DNA of 64,000 nucleotides, taken from contig CM019825.1 of assembly GCA_009763385.1 (NCBI GenBank), positions 117,733,131 through 117,797,130 of the forward strand, written 5' to 3'. The notes under the pieces were generated by a model that saw nothing but the letters and a program-made list of their open reading frames with translations, was not told the DNA's origin and did not search any database. Below are positions 19,124-29,133 of this stretch, piece after piece. Position 1 is the first letter of the stretch, and the number at the start of each line of letters is the position of its first letter. The translations under genes and the position numbers were made by a program. The DNA comes from Coix lacryma-jobi var. lacryma-jobi (Eukaryota > Streptophyta > Magnoliopsida > Poales > Poaceae).

Positions 19124-19195
19124 GCGTTTGTGAGATTCGAACTCAGCACCTCTCACCTCGCACACAACTCACCTACCAACTGAGCTACACAACCC
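19124..19195 (-). ncRNA. tRNA-like sequence with A and B boxes inside the CACTA element
   Basis: The 72 bases on the minus strand contain TAGCTCAGTTGGTAG (A-box/D-arm type) and GAGTTCGAATCTC (B-box/T-arm type) at tRNA spacing. T-arm and D-arm stems form. The acceptor stem pairs only partly and no good anticodon stem is seen, so this is a tRNA-derived pseudogene or SINE head rather than a working tRNA. Confidence 0.5.
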
Positions 19196-19239
19196 ACGTG
19201 GTATAGTTCTGGACGTTTTCCTTTTGAATCCACTCGGGA

Positions 19240-19535
19240 AGGACCTTTAGCCCCGGTTGGTAACACCAACCGGAGATAAAAGGACCTTTAGTCCCGGTTG
19301 GTAACACCAACCGGGGCTAAAGGGTCACCCTTTAACCCCGGTTGGTGTTACCAACTGGGACTAAAGGTCCAGGACCTTTAGTCCGGGTTGGTAATACCAA
19401 CTGGGGCTAAAGATTCACCTTTAGTCTCGGTTGGTGTTACCAACCGGGACTAAAGGTCTTTAGCCCCGGACACAATTTTTGGTCGAGACTATAGCTCAAT
19501 TGATAGATCGTCCAAAGGCCTGTTCTCTAGTAGTG
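19240..19535. repeat. Internal CACTA-type end with subterminal repeats
   Basis: Alternating inverted copies of the motif around CCTTTAGTCCCGGTTGGT run up to CTGTTCTCTAGTAGTG at 19520-19535, a perfect CACTA terminus. The bases after it (CGA) do not match the AAT before the left end, so this end is not paired with 14672. It looks like a second right end retained inside the element. Confidence 0.65.
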
Positions 19536-19975
19536 CGACTTCAACAAGTGTGAGTGAAGACTACTTGACCTAGAATATTCCTTCGAATTATTACACAGGG
19601 CACATGGGCAGCACATAAAACCATTCCGCTTGTTTGCCTCAGCCACTCTTAAGAAACAATGCACACCATCAATGAACTCTTTTGAGCGACGATCGGCGTT
19701 GTACATCTAGTGACGTGTCATCGTCTGCATTATATGACATATCACATAATTAAATCTCTCATTCTTATAAACAAATGAAATTATAAAATGATTTAAATGA
19801 AATTTTAGGGTACTAACTTAGTTTTCTTCATCAAAATATTCAAACTATCAAGTCATTGTCTGCATTATATGGTATATCACATAATTAAATTTCTCTAACT
19901 AATTCACAAAATATGATATGTATACTAGCATTAGAAGGTACATACACTAATTACTTTAATGAAATAATTTACCCA

Positions 19976-20310
19976 GCCACATTTTGTAAATTAAAGTATT
20001 ATATATTTCTAATTTTTATAAACAAATGATTTAAATGATCTTTATTTCTGCAAAAATTTAAATAACCTAATTAAACCAGTCATATTTTGTAAATTAAAGT
20101 ATTATATATTTCTAATTTTTGTAAACAAATGATTTAAATGATCTCTATTTCTCAAAAAAATTAAAATAAACTAATTAAATCGGTCACATTTTGTAAACTA
20201 AAGTATTATATATTTCTAATTTTTTGAAACAATTGATTTAAATGATCTCTATTGCTCCAAAAAAAATTTAAATAAACTAATTAAACCGGTCATATTTTGT
20301 TTTTAGGGTA
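19976..20310. repeat. AT-rich tandem repeat, unit about 104 bp, roughly 3.2 copies
   Basis: Units begin at 19976, 20079, 20183 and 20289 with CACATTTTGTAAATTAAAG or CATATTTTGT. Each contains AGTATTATATATTTCTAAT and a later TGATTTAAATGATC. The spacing is 103, 104 and 106 bp. The array lies between the internal and the outer right ends of the CACTA element. Confidence 0.8.
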
Positions 20311-20599
20311 CTAATTTTGTTTTTTTAATCAAAATATTCAAACTATCAAGTGAATGAACTCAAAATAGCTTCAAAAATCACATATATATGTGGCAGCTAA
20401 AAATATGAGAAAATGAAGGTAGTAACCTTTGACCGAGTCGAGGGCGCGTAGATGTGATGAAACAGATCAATCGCGGGAGATGTGTTATCAAACAAAAATC
20501 ACCGGAGAAGAGAGCAAACAAGCAAGCAAGAAGACTGTGAATGAAGAAAGTGAGAGCTCGGGATGGCTGAAGGTGGAAGAACAGTTCAAATATAGGGAG

Positions 20600-20886
20600 G
20601 AACATTTAGTTCTAGTGCTTGTTTCCAGTCGGGCTAAATGCCAACATTTAGCCCTGGCTGGAAACAGCAACCGGGGCAAAACCTTTAGTCCCGATTGAGG
20701 TCACCAACCGGGGCTAAAGATTGGCCTTTAGTCCCGATTGGTAACTAAAGGTCCCTCTGACAAATGAGCCGTTGGGCAGGGGAACTTTACTTCCGGGCTC
20801 TAAAGACCTTTCTAGTCCCGGACGCAAATTTTTTCGTGACTAATGCTGATTTTGCAAATCATCTAAAGGTCTGTTCTCTAATAGTG
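20600..20886. repeat. Outer right subterminal repeats and TIR of the CACTA element
   Basis: Contains CCTTTAGTCCCGATTG and GGTCACCAACCGGGGC type motifs, ending in the inverted CACTA terminus at 20886 followed by the AAT target duplication. Confidence 0.8.
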
Positions 20887-22779
20887 AATTTGCATCATAT
20901 CTGCTCTGGTCTGCATAATTTATTATTATTTTAACGAATTCATTCACACAGGACCATGCTCACGTCTTGAAACAAATTAAATCCCTTGCACCAATATAAT
21001 GTTGATGTTGGACCGTTGATGAAACATTGGAAAACATAATGAGAATAGTTTCTTGATAATACAAGTTGCAATTAGGATTTCAAAGAATAGTAAAATCATA
21101 GTCAAAATGGCATTAGTTTTTGCTGAACAAATAAAATGTAATTAAGAAACGTAGGAGTATGCACTTAATAAAATATAATAAGAACTACATATGCACCCAA
21201 ACAGTTGCAACGTGAATCTTAGTAAAATGGAGTGGTCCCATTTTTCATATAACGTGTAGCATACACTCGAAAGATTAATTAACTTGCTCTCTGAAAGTCT
21301 GAATAGTCGGAATCAATCCAGATGCAGAGACATCTGAAACTACATGCTTGGCGCCTTGGTTGGTACAGATAGAAGGGTTGGACCACAAGTGCAGCTAGCA
21401 GTGATTGGAGGAATCAGAAGTACTCCCTCGCTCTGGGATACTTTGATTTGATGCTCTCTATCGGGACCACAAGTGCAGGCAGAAAACATTGTCTGAAACG
21501 CAGCATCCTTATTAAGAGATAAGATTAATAAGAAAATGCAGAAGCAGGGGCAACAGTGTCTCTAGGCGTTTGGAGACAACAAAAGTGAGTGGATCATTGA
21601 CAATAAAAATTGCAAGGGTATAGGTGGATGGCATTCACCTTAATTAACCGTGAGGACGATCTCGATAGATGACGAAGATGCATGAACACAACAAAGTTGT
21701 CTGATACATACATTAGAGGTAGAGAAGGAGGTGGTATGGTAGGCGCTTGTTGGCGGACGCAGCATCATCAAGATTCTCATGCATCTCTTGGATCTAAATC
21801 AGCGGCTTATTTGGATCGATGGATGATTGTGAATCTTGATGATGCCACGCCCGCAAACACCGACTGTGTAATGCTTCATTATTCCATCGATCTCACACAT
21901 CGATCATCAGCTAGCTAGACTAATCATGAGCTTGATGTAGCTAGTTTGTGGTGGATGAGCTATCTATACCTGAGCTATATACCATATATATGTATATGGG
22001 GGGTTGGTGAAGCTAGCGGCAACACGACATGCTTGTTGCTGCTTGATGCGCTGCAAACTGCTGCAAGTCTGCAGGGTGGCAATTAAGACCGTGAGGGTGA
22101 GTGATCAGACGAGCCGAATATGTCGATTAATTATATAGGCGGTGCCATTGGCTGATACAGTCAGTATCAGATTAATCAAATCTCGTTAATCCAAGTGGTT
22201 CAGAGTGGAGGCAAGTTCAAGTTGGGCGGTGCGTGCGTGCATGCCGCGCCGCGGTGCTCCGTCCGGATCCGCAGTCAAAAGCTGCTGTGCTGGCGAGCTA
22301 GTGGCGATAGCTAGCACTGCATTGCATGGCGCGCACGCCTGGCCACCTGATGACGTGGACGGGACCCACACCCTTTTGTTTTCTTCCATCAGTTTAACTA
22401 TTGCCGACTTCGATTGCTAATAACACGATTCATACATCTGTAGGTACGTTGAACGATGCCTAATAGCCCAAGCTTAGGGCGCTCGCAAATACTTACTCGG
22501 CAATGGTCCTTTCTTCTATATCAGATCGCGTAAATAAGAATTCCCATTTCCCAACCATAGGGCCGGGCACCGATTGGGGCGTAAGAATATATTCCGATTC
22601 TTGCAGGATTCAGATCCAAACGATGCTTCTACGAAGTGATTCTCACCCACAAACTTTTCTCTATTTTGAATCAGGAAGAAGAACCCTCCAAATAGGTGTT
22701 TTGTAATGATTCTACCTTTATTTTAGAATGAATTTGGAATTTGGAACTCGAGCCAAATGGTTTCACCAATTCTTACTAA
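20887..22779. other. Non-transposon-like DNA, nothing recognised
   Basis: About 1.9 kb without a recognisable gene, LTR or transposase. A GC-richer patch lies at about 22200-22380, but the short frames there are not convincing. It could be low-copy intergenic or promoter DNA. Confidence 0.4.
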
Positions 22780-23220
22780 GGCCCCCTTTGGATTGAGGGT
22801 GAATTGGACGAAAAACGTAGGATTGTTGGATCCTTAGAATTTGGTACTGTTCACTCCTTTGGATGGTAGAAAATGATCACAGGAAAAAACGGAGGGAACA
22901 TTCCTATGACAACCATTCTGGAGGTGAAACAGACGATTTCTACCGTCCACTCCAACCTCTTTTTTGCACGAAGACCGAGGCATCCTTGTCTATTCGTGTC
23001 ATTTCTGGGTGTCCAGTTTGCTACTACGCATGTTTGTCGTCCTTGTCACAGATAAAAACAGTAGCTACATGCAGCATGCAGTTCCTTTGCTCAGTCTGCC
23101 AAAGACCTTCCTTCAATTTTCCTGAACTGTTGAATCCTACAGGAAAGCATATGAATTCCTACACTTTTCGTATCCCTATCCTTTTCCTATCCTGCTTTCA
23201 CCTTCGATACAAAGGAGGCC
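22780..23220. mobile_element. Tourist-like MITE (PIF/Harbinger type), 441 bp
   Basis: The ends are inverted: GGCCCCCTTTGGAT at the left and ATACAAAGGAGGCC at the right. Both sides are flanked by TAA (22777-22779 and 23221-23223), the trinucleotide duplicated by PIF/Harbinger elements. There is no transposase frame, so the copy is non-autonomous. The length is typical of Tourist-like MITEs. Confidence 0.8.
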
Positions 23221-23462
23221 TAAGCAGTTCTGTTTAGCTAAGAAATATTTATAAGAATAATCTAGATCTAGAACATTTTTAAAAGAACATGGATCCTACT
23301 AAACCATCCTGGGGCAACACATTTATGGCGCTCTCCCACACAAATCCTACCTAACCTCTATTGTCATGTGGGGGTACTATTACTACCGCAAGCAGCGCAA
23401 GACTAGGGCCATTGATGGCCTCATCAAGGCCTAGGCGCATGGTGACTACGCTCCGATAACGC

Positions 23463-23611
23463 CATGAGCAGATCAAGGAGAGCAGCATGCAAGGAAGGCT
23501 AAGTTTAGGGGATTTGTAGCTTTTAATTCTTGTCTTTGACCGCCTAGAGCAGATCAAGGAGAGCAGCATGCAAGGAACGCTAAGTTTAAGGGATTTATAG
23601 CTTTCAATTCA
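23463..23611. repeat. Pair of about 62-bp direct repeats
   Basis: GAGCAGATCAAGGAGAGCAG followed by CATGCAAGGAA and CTAAGTTTA...GGGATTT occurs at about 23465-23529 and again at about 23548-23611, with few differences. A local duplication; no element is identified. Confidence 0.7.
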
Positions 23612-23830
23612 GGTTTTTCCAATTGGCCCAAGAGCCTATATATAGTGGTTGTAATCATACTTGGAGGGAAGGGCAATACGAAGTAATTTCCCTAATCAAC
23701 CTATTATGTCTTAATCTTACCTCTTCACCATTGGGCGTTCTAGAGAAAATCCTCGTGCTAGTATCAGCTCCGGCTACGAAATTCGTAACCGAGGTCCTGC
23801 TGTATTGGGCCTAAACACCCTTGACAAACT

Positions 23831-24463
23831 TACGAACACAAGGTTGATATGTGCCCTTATGGTTCGGTCCTAAGTGATGAGTGATTGGTCAACAGGCTCA
23901 CCGGGAGGGGTGAGCGGAGACATGTGTTCTTGGCTATGTTGTTGTGCAGATGTGGAGCTCGGAGGCAGTGGTCGATGGCAAGGTGAAGTTCAAGTAGCGG
24001 CGTGTCGTGCCAACGGACCAGGAGCGGTGAAGGGCAGACGAGAGGCTTGGACTGACGGACCAGAGGGCCGGAGGACCAGCTGCGGTAGCTGGCACTTGGC
24101 TTCGACAAGCGAGAGCACATGGGGATGTGTGATGGCATCGGCCGAGTCGAGAGGAAGACGATGACGTCGTGGCACATGGCGGGAGGTCAGACACGGGCTT
24201 GCATGGGAGATGCAAAAGTGTCGTCAGCCATGTCAAGGAGGAAGGCGAAGGCGTTGTGCTCAGTGTGGAGGATGGACATGCATCGACATCGGTGTCGGTG
24301 GTCGGGGTGTGAGAACCACACTCCATCTACGGCGCGGGTTTGGTAGTAGAGCCTCGAAAAACTACCATCGATGGTTTCCGAGTTTGGGCTTCAAAACTCG
24401 GGGTGGACAGTTTCGAGGTTTGGGCCTCAAAACCTGGGTGCGACAGTTTACCGGTTTGGGCCT
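23831..24463 (+). repeat. Truncated Sirevirus LTR fragment (U3)
   Basis: It begins with a mutated LTR tip (TACGAACACAAGGTTGATAT) and continues through U3, including hairpins such as GAGTTTGGGCTTCAAAACTC, before being cut at 24463. It is closest to the LTRs of A and B and has the opposite orientation. Confidence 0.75.
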
Positions 24464-25430
24464 TGTTGACGTTCATTAGTGTAAAAAGAATATGAAAGAT
24501 TCTATAAGCGCACAGAACACCATTGTAGCATTTTACTAGGAGTATTCCAGGTATCGCTATTTATATTTTACCACTGGGAAGCTAGGGTTAAGAATCTGAT
24601 AATTCACTATCTTGCATCTACTAACTCAGAGTACTAATTAGACTAAAGTAGGAGTAATTGATATATGGTATGATAATGAACGAAAGCACATAAAAGAGAA
24701 TTTCATGATAAATGTATAGATAGCTAAAGTGAGAGGACAACGGGAGAGATCAAGGTTCCTATGCACTTCTCTATTACTTGGGTTCTAAGGCAACAAAGAT
24801 GAAAAGATATAACAGTCATACACATTGGCATCTCGAAGAAGACTGGAAAAAGGTAGTTGGGAGAAGGCTACCAAAAGCTCTACTAAACATCAACTCGGAC
24901 GTGGTGGATTACAAAGGCCTAACAGAGCTGTCACCCCTGGGGCTACCACATCTAACCGTAGGATTGAGCTCAAACTCAGGTAACCTATAGACTAAACATC
25001 ATGTCTAATCTATCGATTACTACTCTAATTATGGCCTATAACTAGAGCACTTAATACAAGTATGGATCCCATGCCAAGATATAACAACTATACTAATCAT
25101 ATATGAAAGAAATAAAGTAAATAGAGAAGATAAATATATTAAAGCATAAGTCTTATAAAGAAAAGATACAAAGGCATACCAAATCTATGAAGACTCACGT
25201 GGAACCGGAGCGCAGCTCCGCTTTCCCTAACTGCCAACTAGAGCTAATCTACTACATTGGAAAGTCTAGCCCTAATTCTCTACAAAAGAGAGATCATCCT
25301 TTCGAGGGACGCGTATATAACTCCATAATGATGTGATGCCCTCAGGGAGGGGGGTCTTGGTCTTCTTATATAGCCCAGGAGAACCGCATCCCTTGGATCA
25401 AACCGACTTGAAACAATGGTTTTGAGCGCC
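24464..25430. repeat. Degraded gypsy LTR related to the G1 LTR
   Basis: Begins TGTTGACGTTCATTAGTG and shares with G1 the block AAGCGCACAGAA, TAGCA, GTA(T)TCCAGGT, GGGAAGCTAGGGT(T/G), and a later run around CTGTCACC...CTACCACA. There is no PBS or gag beside it, so it is a solo or truncated LTR. The right border is approximate. Confidence 0.6.
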
Positions 25431-25547
25431 TCTGTGCATCTGTCTTGAGGGACTAGCAGTTCTTTGGTCAATTTTGGTTGTTTGGTATGAAGCTTTCTGC
25501 TAGTTGTGTTGAGCCTTCTTGCCTCTGTCTTGAGGGACTAGCAGTTT
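25431..25547 (+). repeat. Sirevirus 3' noncoding fragment with hairpin modules, plus strand
   Basis: One complete module at 25500-25541 (closed by CTAGT and ACTAG) and the tail of another, with TTTGGTATGAAGC between them. It directly abuts the LTR of Sirevirus B but faces the other way, so it derives from a different Sirevirus copy. Confidence 0.7.
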
Positions 25548-27587
25548 TGAAGGACCGAATTGGCGACCAGAGGGGGGTTGAATGGGAGCCTCAAATTTCA
25601 ACTCGTGAAATGGATGGCCCTTGTCCCAGAGAGTCACCCCAAAAGCAAGACACGGGCTCGCTAGTATCCACGACCCTAGATGTAGGGTGGATGCTTCCTA
25701 GAAGCACAATAGGATACTACACAACCCAAGAAGTCCAACGCAAAAGCCGGAAACCAAATCTGAAGTCAGACGAATGAACTGCGGATGAAACAGTGAACAA
25801 GTCACTGCATCGGCGCTATGCCTCAGTGGCGGACGCGTCCGATGTGAACAGAGGAGTTCTGGAACCTTACTGCATGACCATCGAACGCTGCTACAGTGAT
25901 AGCTCAGTGTCCGATGCTCTGGCCCCGGAGCGTCCGATGATCAACGGAGCGTCTGATGCCCTACATCCGATGCTCACTCAAAAACGCGGTTCTCAGACAC
26001 GTGTCACAGGAGCGTATGATGCTATGAACAGCAGCGTCCGATGCTCCCGTGCTCAGCGTCAGATGCCCCCGAAAATAGCATAGATCTTCGACGATTCAAC
26101 CCGATCTCCTCTGAATCAAAAGCTCTAGGGCCAAGATTCGATCTGAGAGGTCACAAAGATGTTAGTGAGCTACTCCTAAGAGATCATGGCTCGAGTCTAA
26201 CTCCAAATCGGTGAATCGAGAAGATTTGGGAGAATCGAAAAGAAAAGCGATCCAACACAAAAATCGGCTGATCTGCTAGCTCGTGAAGTTTGAGATGAAT
26301 TCCTTTGGTGAAAAGAAGCGTCTCACAATCTAGCACAAGTGTATTCAAGTGGAATCACAAACCGTTCCTCGGAAAGGGAGAACAAGGAAAATCTCCGAGA
26401 AGGCAATAACCAAAACGCGAAGAACACAACTCAAAATGCGAATTGATCTCGAATTCCTGCCGAAACTTATCCACTCGAGGAGACAACGAGATTATGGTCT
26501 CGTTTCCTCAAAATCCAAATACACAGAGGTATGATTTACCGTCTCTGCGGATCACGGGCAACGAGGTATGATTAGAACCTAAGCGGGGGACTAGAGAGAG
26601 AGCTTAGGAAGTAATGGCTGCAAGGATAGGGAGAGAGGAGGGGTGCCTCTCTTATTTATAGCCTAATAACAATAGTCCCCTTCTACCCTTAGATACAAGA
26701 GCGAAGCGGCCAACCCTAGGGGTATCACGGTCCAACTCTGAAGAGTCGCGATCCGACAGTCACGAGCCTTCCTCATCCTTAGCTTCACCTCGACGCAAGC
26801 CTCTGGATACCGCCACGTGCCATCCTGTCGGCCGTCGCGCCTTCCTCGTGCATAGCTTTGCCGCCGCGCCAGCCTCTCCACGCCGCCACGCGTCGACCAT
26901 CCTTTTTGGACCTTCCCCCGATTTTGAGGCTAAAACCGGGAAACCTGTCCTCCGGCTAAGTTTTGTGGCCCAAACTCAGAAACCCACGAGCCCAGGTTTT
27001 GAGGCCGAAACCTGAAAACCGTCCACACCGAGTTTTGAGGCCCAAACTCGGTAACCCGCCACACCGAGTTTTGTGGCCCAAACTCAGAAATCGTCGAGGG
27101 TAGTTTTTCAAGGCTCAACTACCAAACCCAAGCTGTAGACGGGATGTGGTTCTCACACCCCGACCATCAGCACGGATGCCGATGCATGTCTAGCCTCCAT
27201 GCTGGGCACAGTGCATTCGCCTTCCTTCTCGGCCTCCCGCCAAGTGTCACGACTCCATCACCTTCCTCCCGACTCGGCCGATGCACCACACATCCCCATG
27301 TGCTCTCGCTCATCGATGCCACGTGCCAGCTACCACAGCTTGTCCTCAGGTCTCCCGGTCCGTCGGTCCAAGCCTCACGTCTTCCCTTCACCGCTCCCGG
27401 TCCGTCGGCACGACACGTCTCTACTTGACCTTCACCTCACCTTCGACCACTGTCTCCGAGCTCCACACCTGCACATCAACACAGCCAAGAGACATGTTGC
27501 CTCTCATCCCTTCTGGTGAGCCTGTTGACCAATCGCTCATCACTCAGAAAGGAAACCACAAGGGCACATATCAACCTTGTGTTTGCA
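25548..27587 (-). repeat. 3' LTR of Sirevirus B (2,040 bp)
   Basis: Starts TGAAGGACCGAATTGG on the plus strand (matching 62452 onward beside the PBS) and ends TTGTGTTTGCA next to the PPT. U3 hairpins lie at about 26920-27120, a TATA box at 26653-26660, and an array of GCGTCCGATG-like motifs in R/U5 at about 25820-26070. Confidence 0.88.
26653..26660 (-). promoter_or_regulatory. TATA box in the Sirevirus B LTR
   Basis: TATAAATA on the minus strand followed by AGAGAGGCACCCC, the same context as in A. Confidence 0.6.
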
Positions 27588-29133
27588 ATCTCCCTCTTGA
27601 TGAGTGCATCATCAACACAAAGTAACCATGATCAAAGAAGAAAAGAAAATAGAAGTAGATAGAAGGAGAAACTTACTCGGGATATCCAAAAGCCAAGTTA
27701 AAAGCCGAAGAGGGACAAATCGAGATAAGCAAAGCTTGGTCCCCAAAGACATGGGTAATGGTTTGACACAACCAAGCAAAGGATAGGAGCAAGAACTCAA
27801 CAAAGAGCAAAACTCGATCAAACAGAGCGAAAAACTTGGTTCCCAAAGACATGGGCAACGGCTCGACGCAACCAAGTGAAGAACAAGCTAGTCCTCAAGA
27901 AGAGGCAGAAAAGGCTCAACACCACTAGCTGAAAGCTTGATACCAAAAGAGGCTGAAACATCGCATCCGAAAGCAAAACTGCTAGTCCCTCAAGACAGAG
28001 GCACAAAGGCTCGACACAACTAGCTGAAAGCTCCATACCAATTGAAAAACCAAATCTAAAAGAAGCACAAAAGCTTCCCCTCACTTAAAGAACTCCCCCT
28101 CAACAAGTGAAGCACAGGAATTGCAAATTGTCACCACACCATAAAAATTCTCCCCCTTGTGGGCAATTTGCAGGCAAAAGAGAAGAGAAAAGAACTCAAA
28201 CAAGCAAAACGGAGCTAAGCCATGCCTATCGGAGTCATGCAAATGCATATAAGTCAAAAATGCATGTTAGCAGCTTCATGTATATAGTCGATAGAGTGAA
28301 AGAATGCTCTAAAGAGTGCTGATCCGATTACTAGGCAACAAGCAAAAATGCTAGCAAAGGCTCAAACTGATCACATAATACAAAATATGAACACATAAGC
28401 TTAGTGAGCAGTTTTAAACCATTCAGAAAGGGGTTTCACCATCAAAATAGCACTGAACATGTATAGACAGGAAATCAAACAAGTGCTAAACATGTATATA
28501 AGGTGAACTACCCCTAGCACAGTTCAATCATCATGCTATAGAATGAAACATAGACTTGTGTTTTCATATTTTATCGGAGAAATTGCAGCGGTTATTACAC
28601 AAGTTCAAATCCAGCATGTCATTGCGAGAGGTTGAAAGCTTGTCATTGCCTAACTTTTCAACCGAGCTAAGCCTATGCATAAGCAATCAAAAGCTTAAAG
28701 CATCGGTTTCGGTCTTACACTACACGGCTCAAGTTTAACTCAATGTGCAATGAGAAACAGACTCGATACCGTGATGTGCTGATAAGAAATCCCATCTCAA
28801 TCTTTTCAAATTTACTTTAACTTGGTCCAGATTAAACAGAATATGAACATATCAAGCAAGTGAATGACTCAGAACTAGAGACATAGCAACCTAGCATATA
28901 TGAAATAGCACAAGTGACTTCAACACATTCTAAGCATGCTAGTTGCCAATCTCAATGGTGAACAAGTTTCAAGTTTTAAATTCAATTAAGCATATTCACC
29001 ATTCTGAAAAATAGCTCAGCTCGCAATATGTATCAGTGATCAAAGAGAGACCAGGCTATAAGCATCATCATATATCATCGGAACATACACTAAACAAAGC
29101 ATAGATTCATTCTAAAGATTATAGACATGAAGC
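27588..29133 (-). other. 3' noncoding region of Sirevirus B
   Basis: It holds the PPT next to the LTR (minus strand AGAGGGAGAT), then four hairpin modules at about 27735-28024, several PPT-like tracts near 28075-28155, and the GGTTGAAAG/CTTTTCAACC-type hairpin at 28630-28663. No coding frame. It is strongly conserved with A. Confidence 0.75.

Larger units (their letters stand above)
14672..20886 (-). mobile_element. CACTA (En/Spm, CMC) transposon with tnp2 and Ulp1-like genes
   Basis: The left end starts CACTACTGCACGATGGGCC and the right end closes with CTGTTCTCTAATAGTG, the inverted CACTA terminus. The 3-bp flanks are AAT on both sides (14669-14671 and 20887-20889), the expected target duplication. 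Subterminal regions are packed with the inverted motif TTTAGTCCCGGTTGGT, the presumed transposase-binding sites. Both internal genes run on the minus strand: tnp2 first (17455-19067), then a proline-rich/Ulp1-like gene (15226-17371). tnp2 is broken, so the copy would need transposase from elsewhere. A second CACTA-type end at 19535 lies inside. Confidence 0.88.

Noticed and set aside
19124..19195. Functional tRNA gene
   Set aside because: The acceptor and anticodon stems do not pair properly, so I list it only as tRNA-like.
14672..19535. A complete CACTA element ending at 19535
   Set aside because: The 3-bp flanks are AAT and CGA. The end at 20886 gives matching AAT flanks, so it is the true partner.
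22186..22420. Small genes on both strands in the GC-rich patch
   Set aside because: Short frames with no domain, start context or neighbours to support them.
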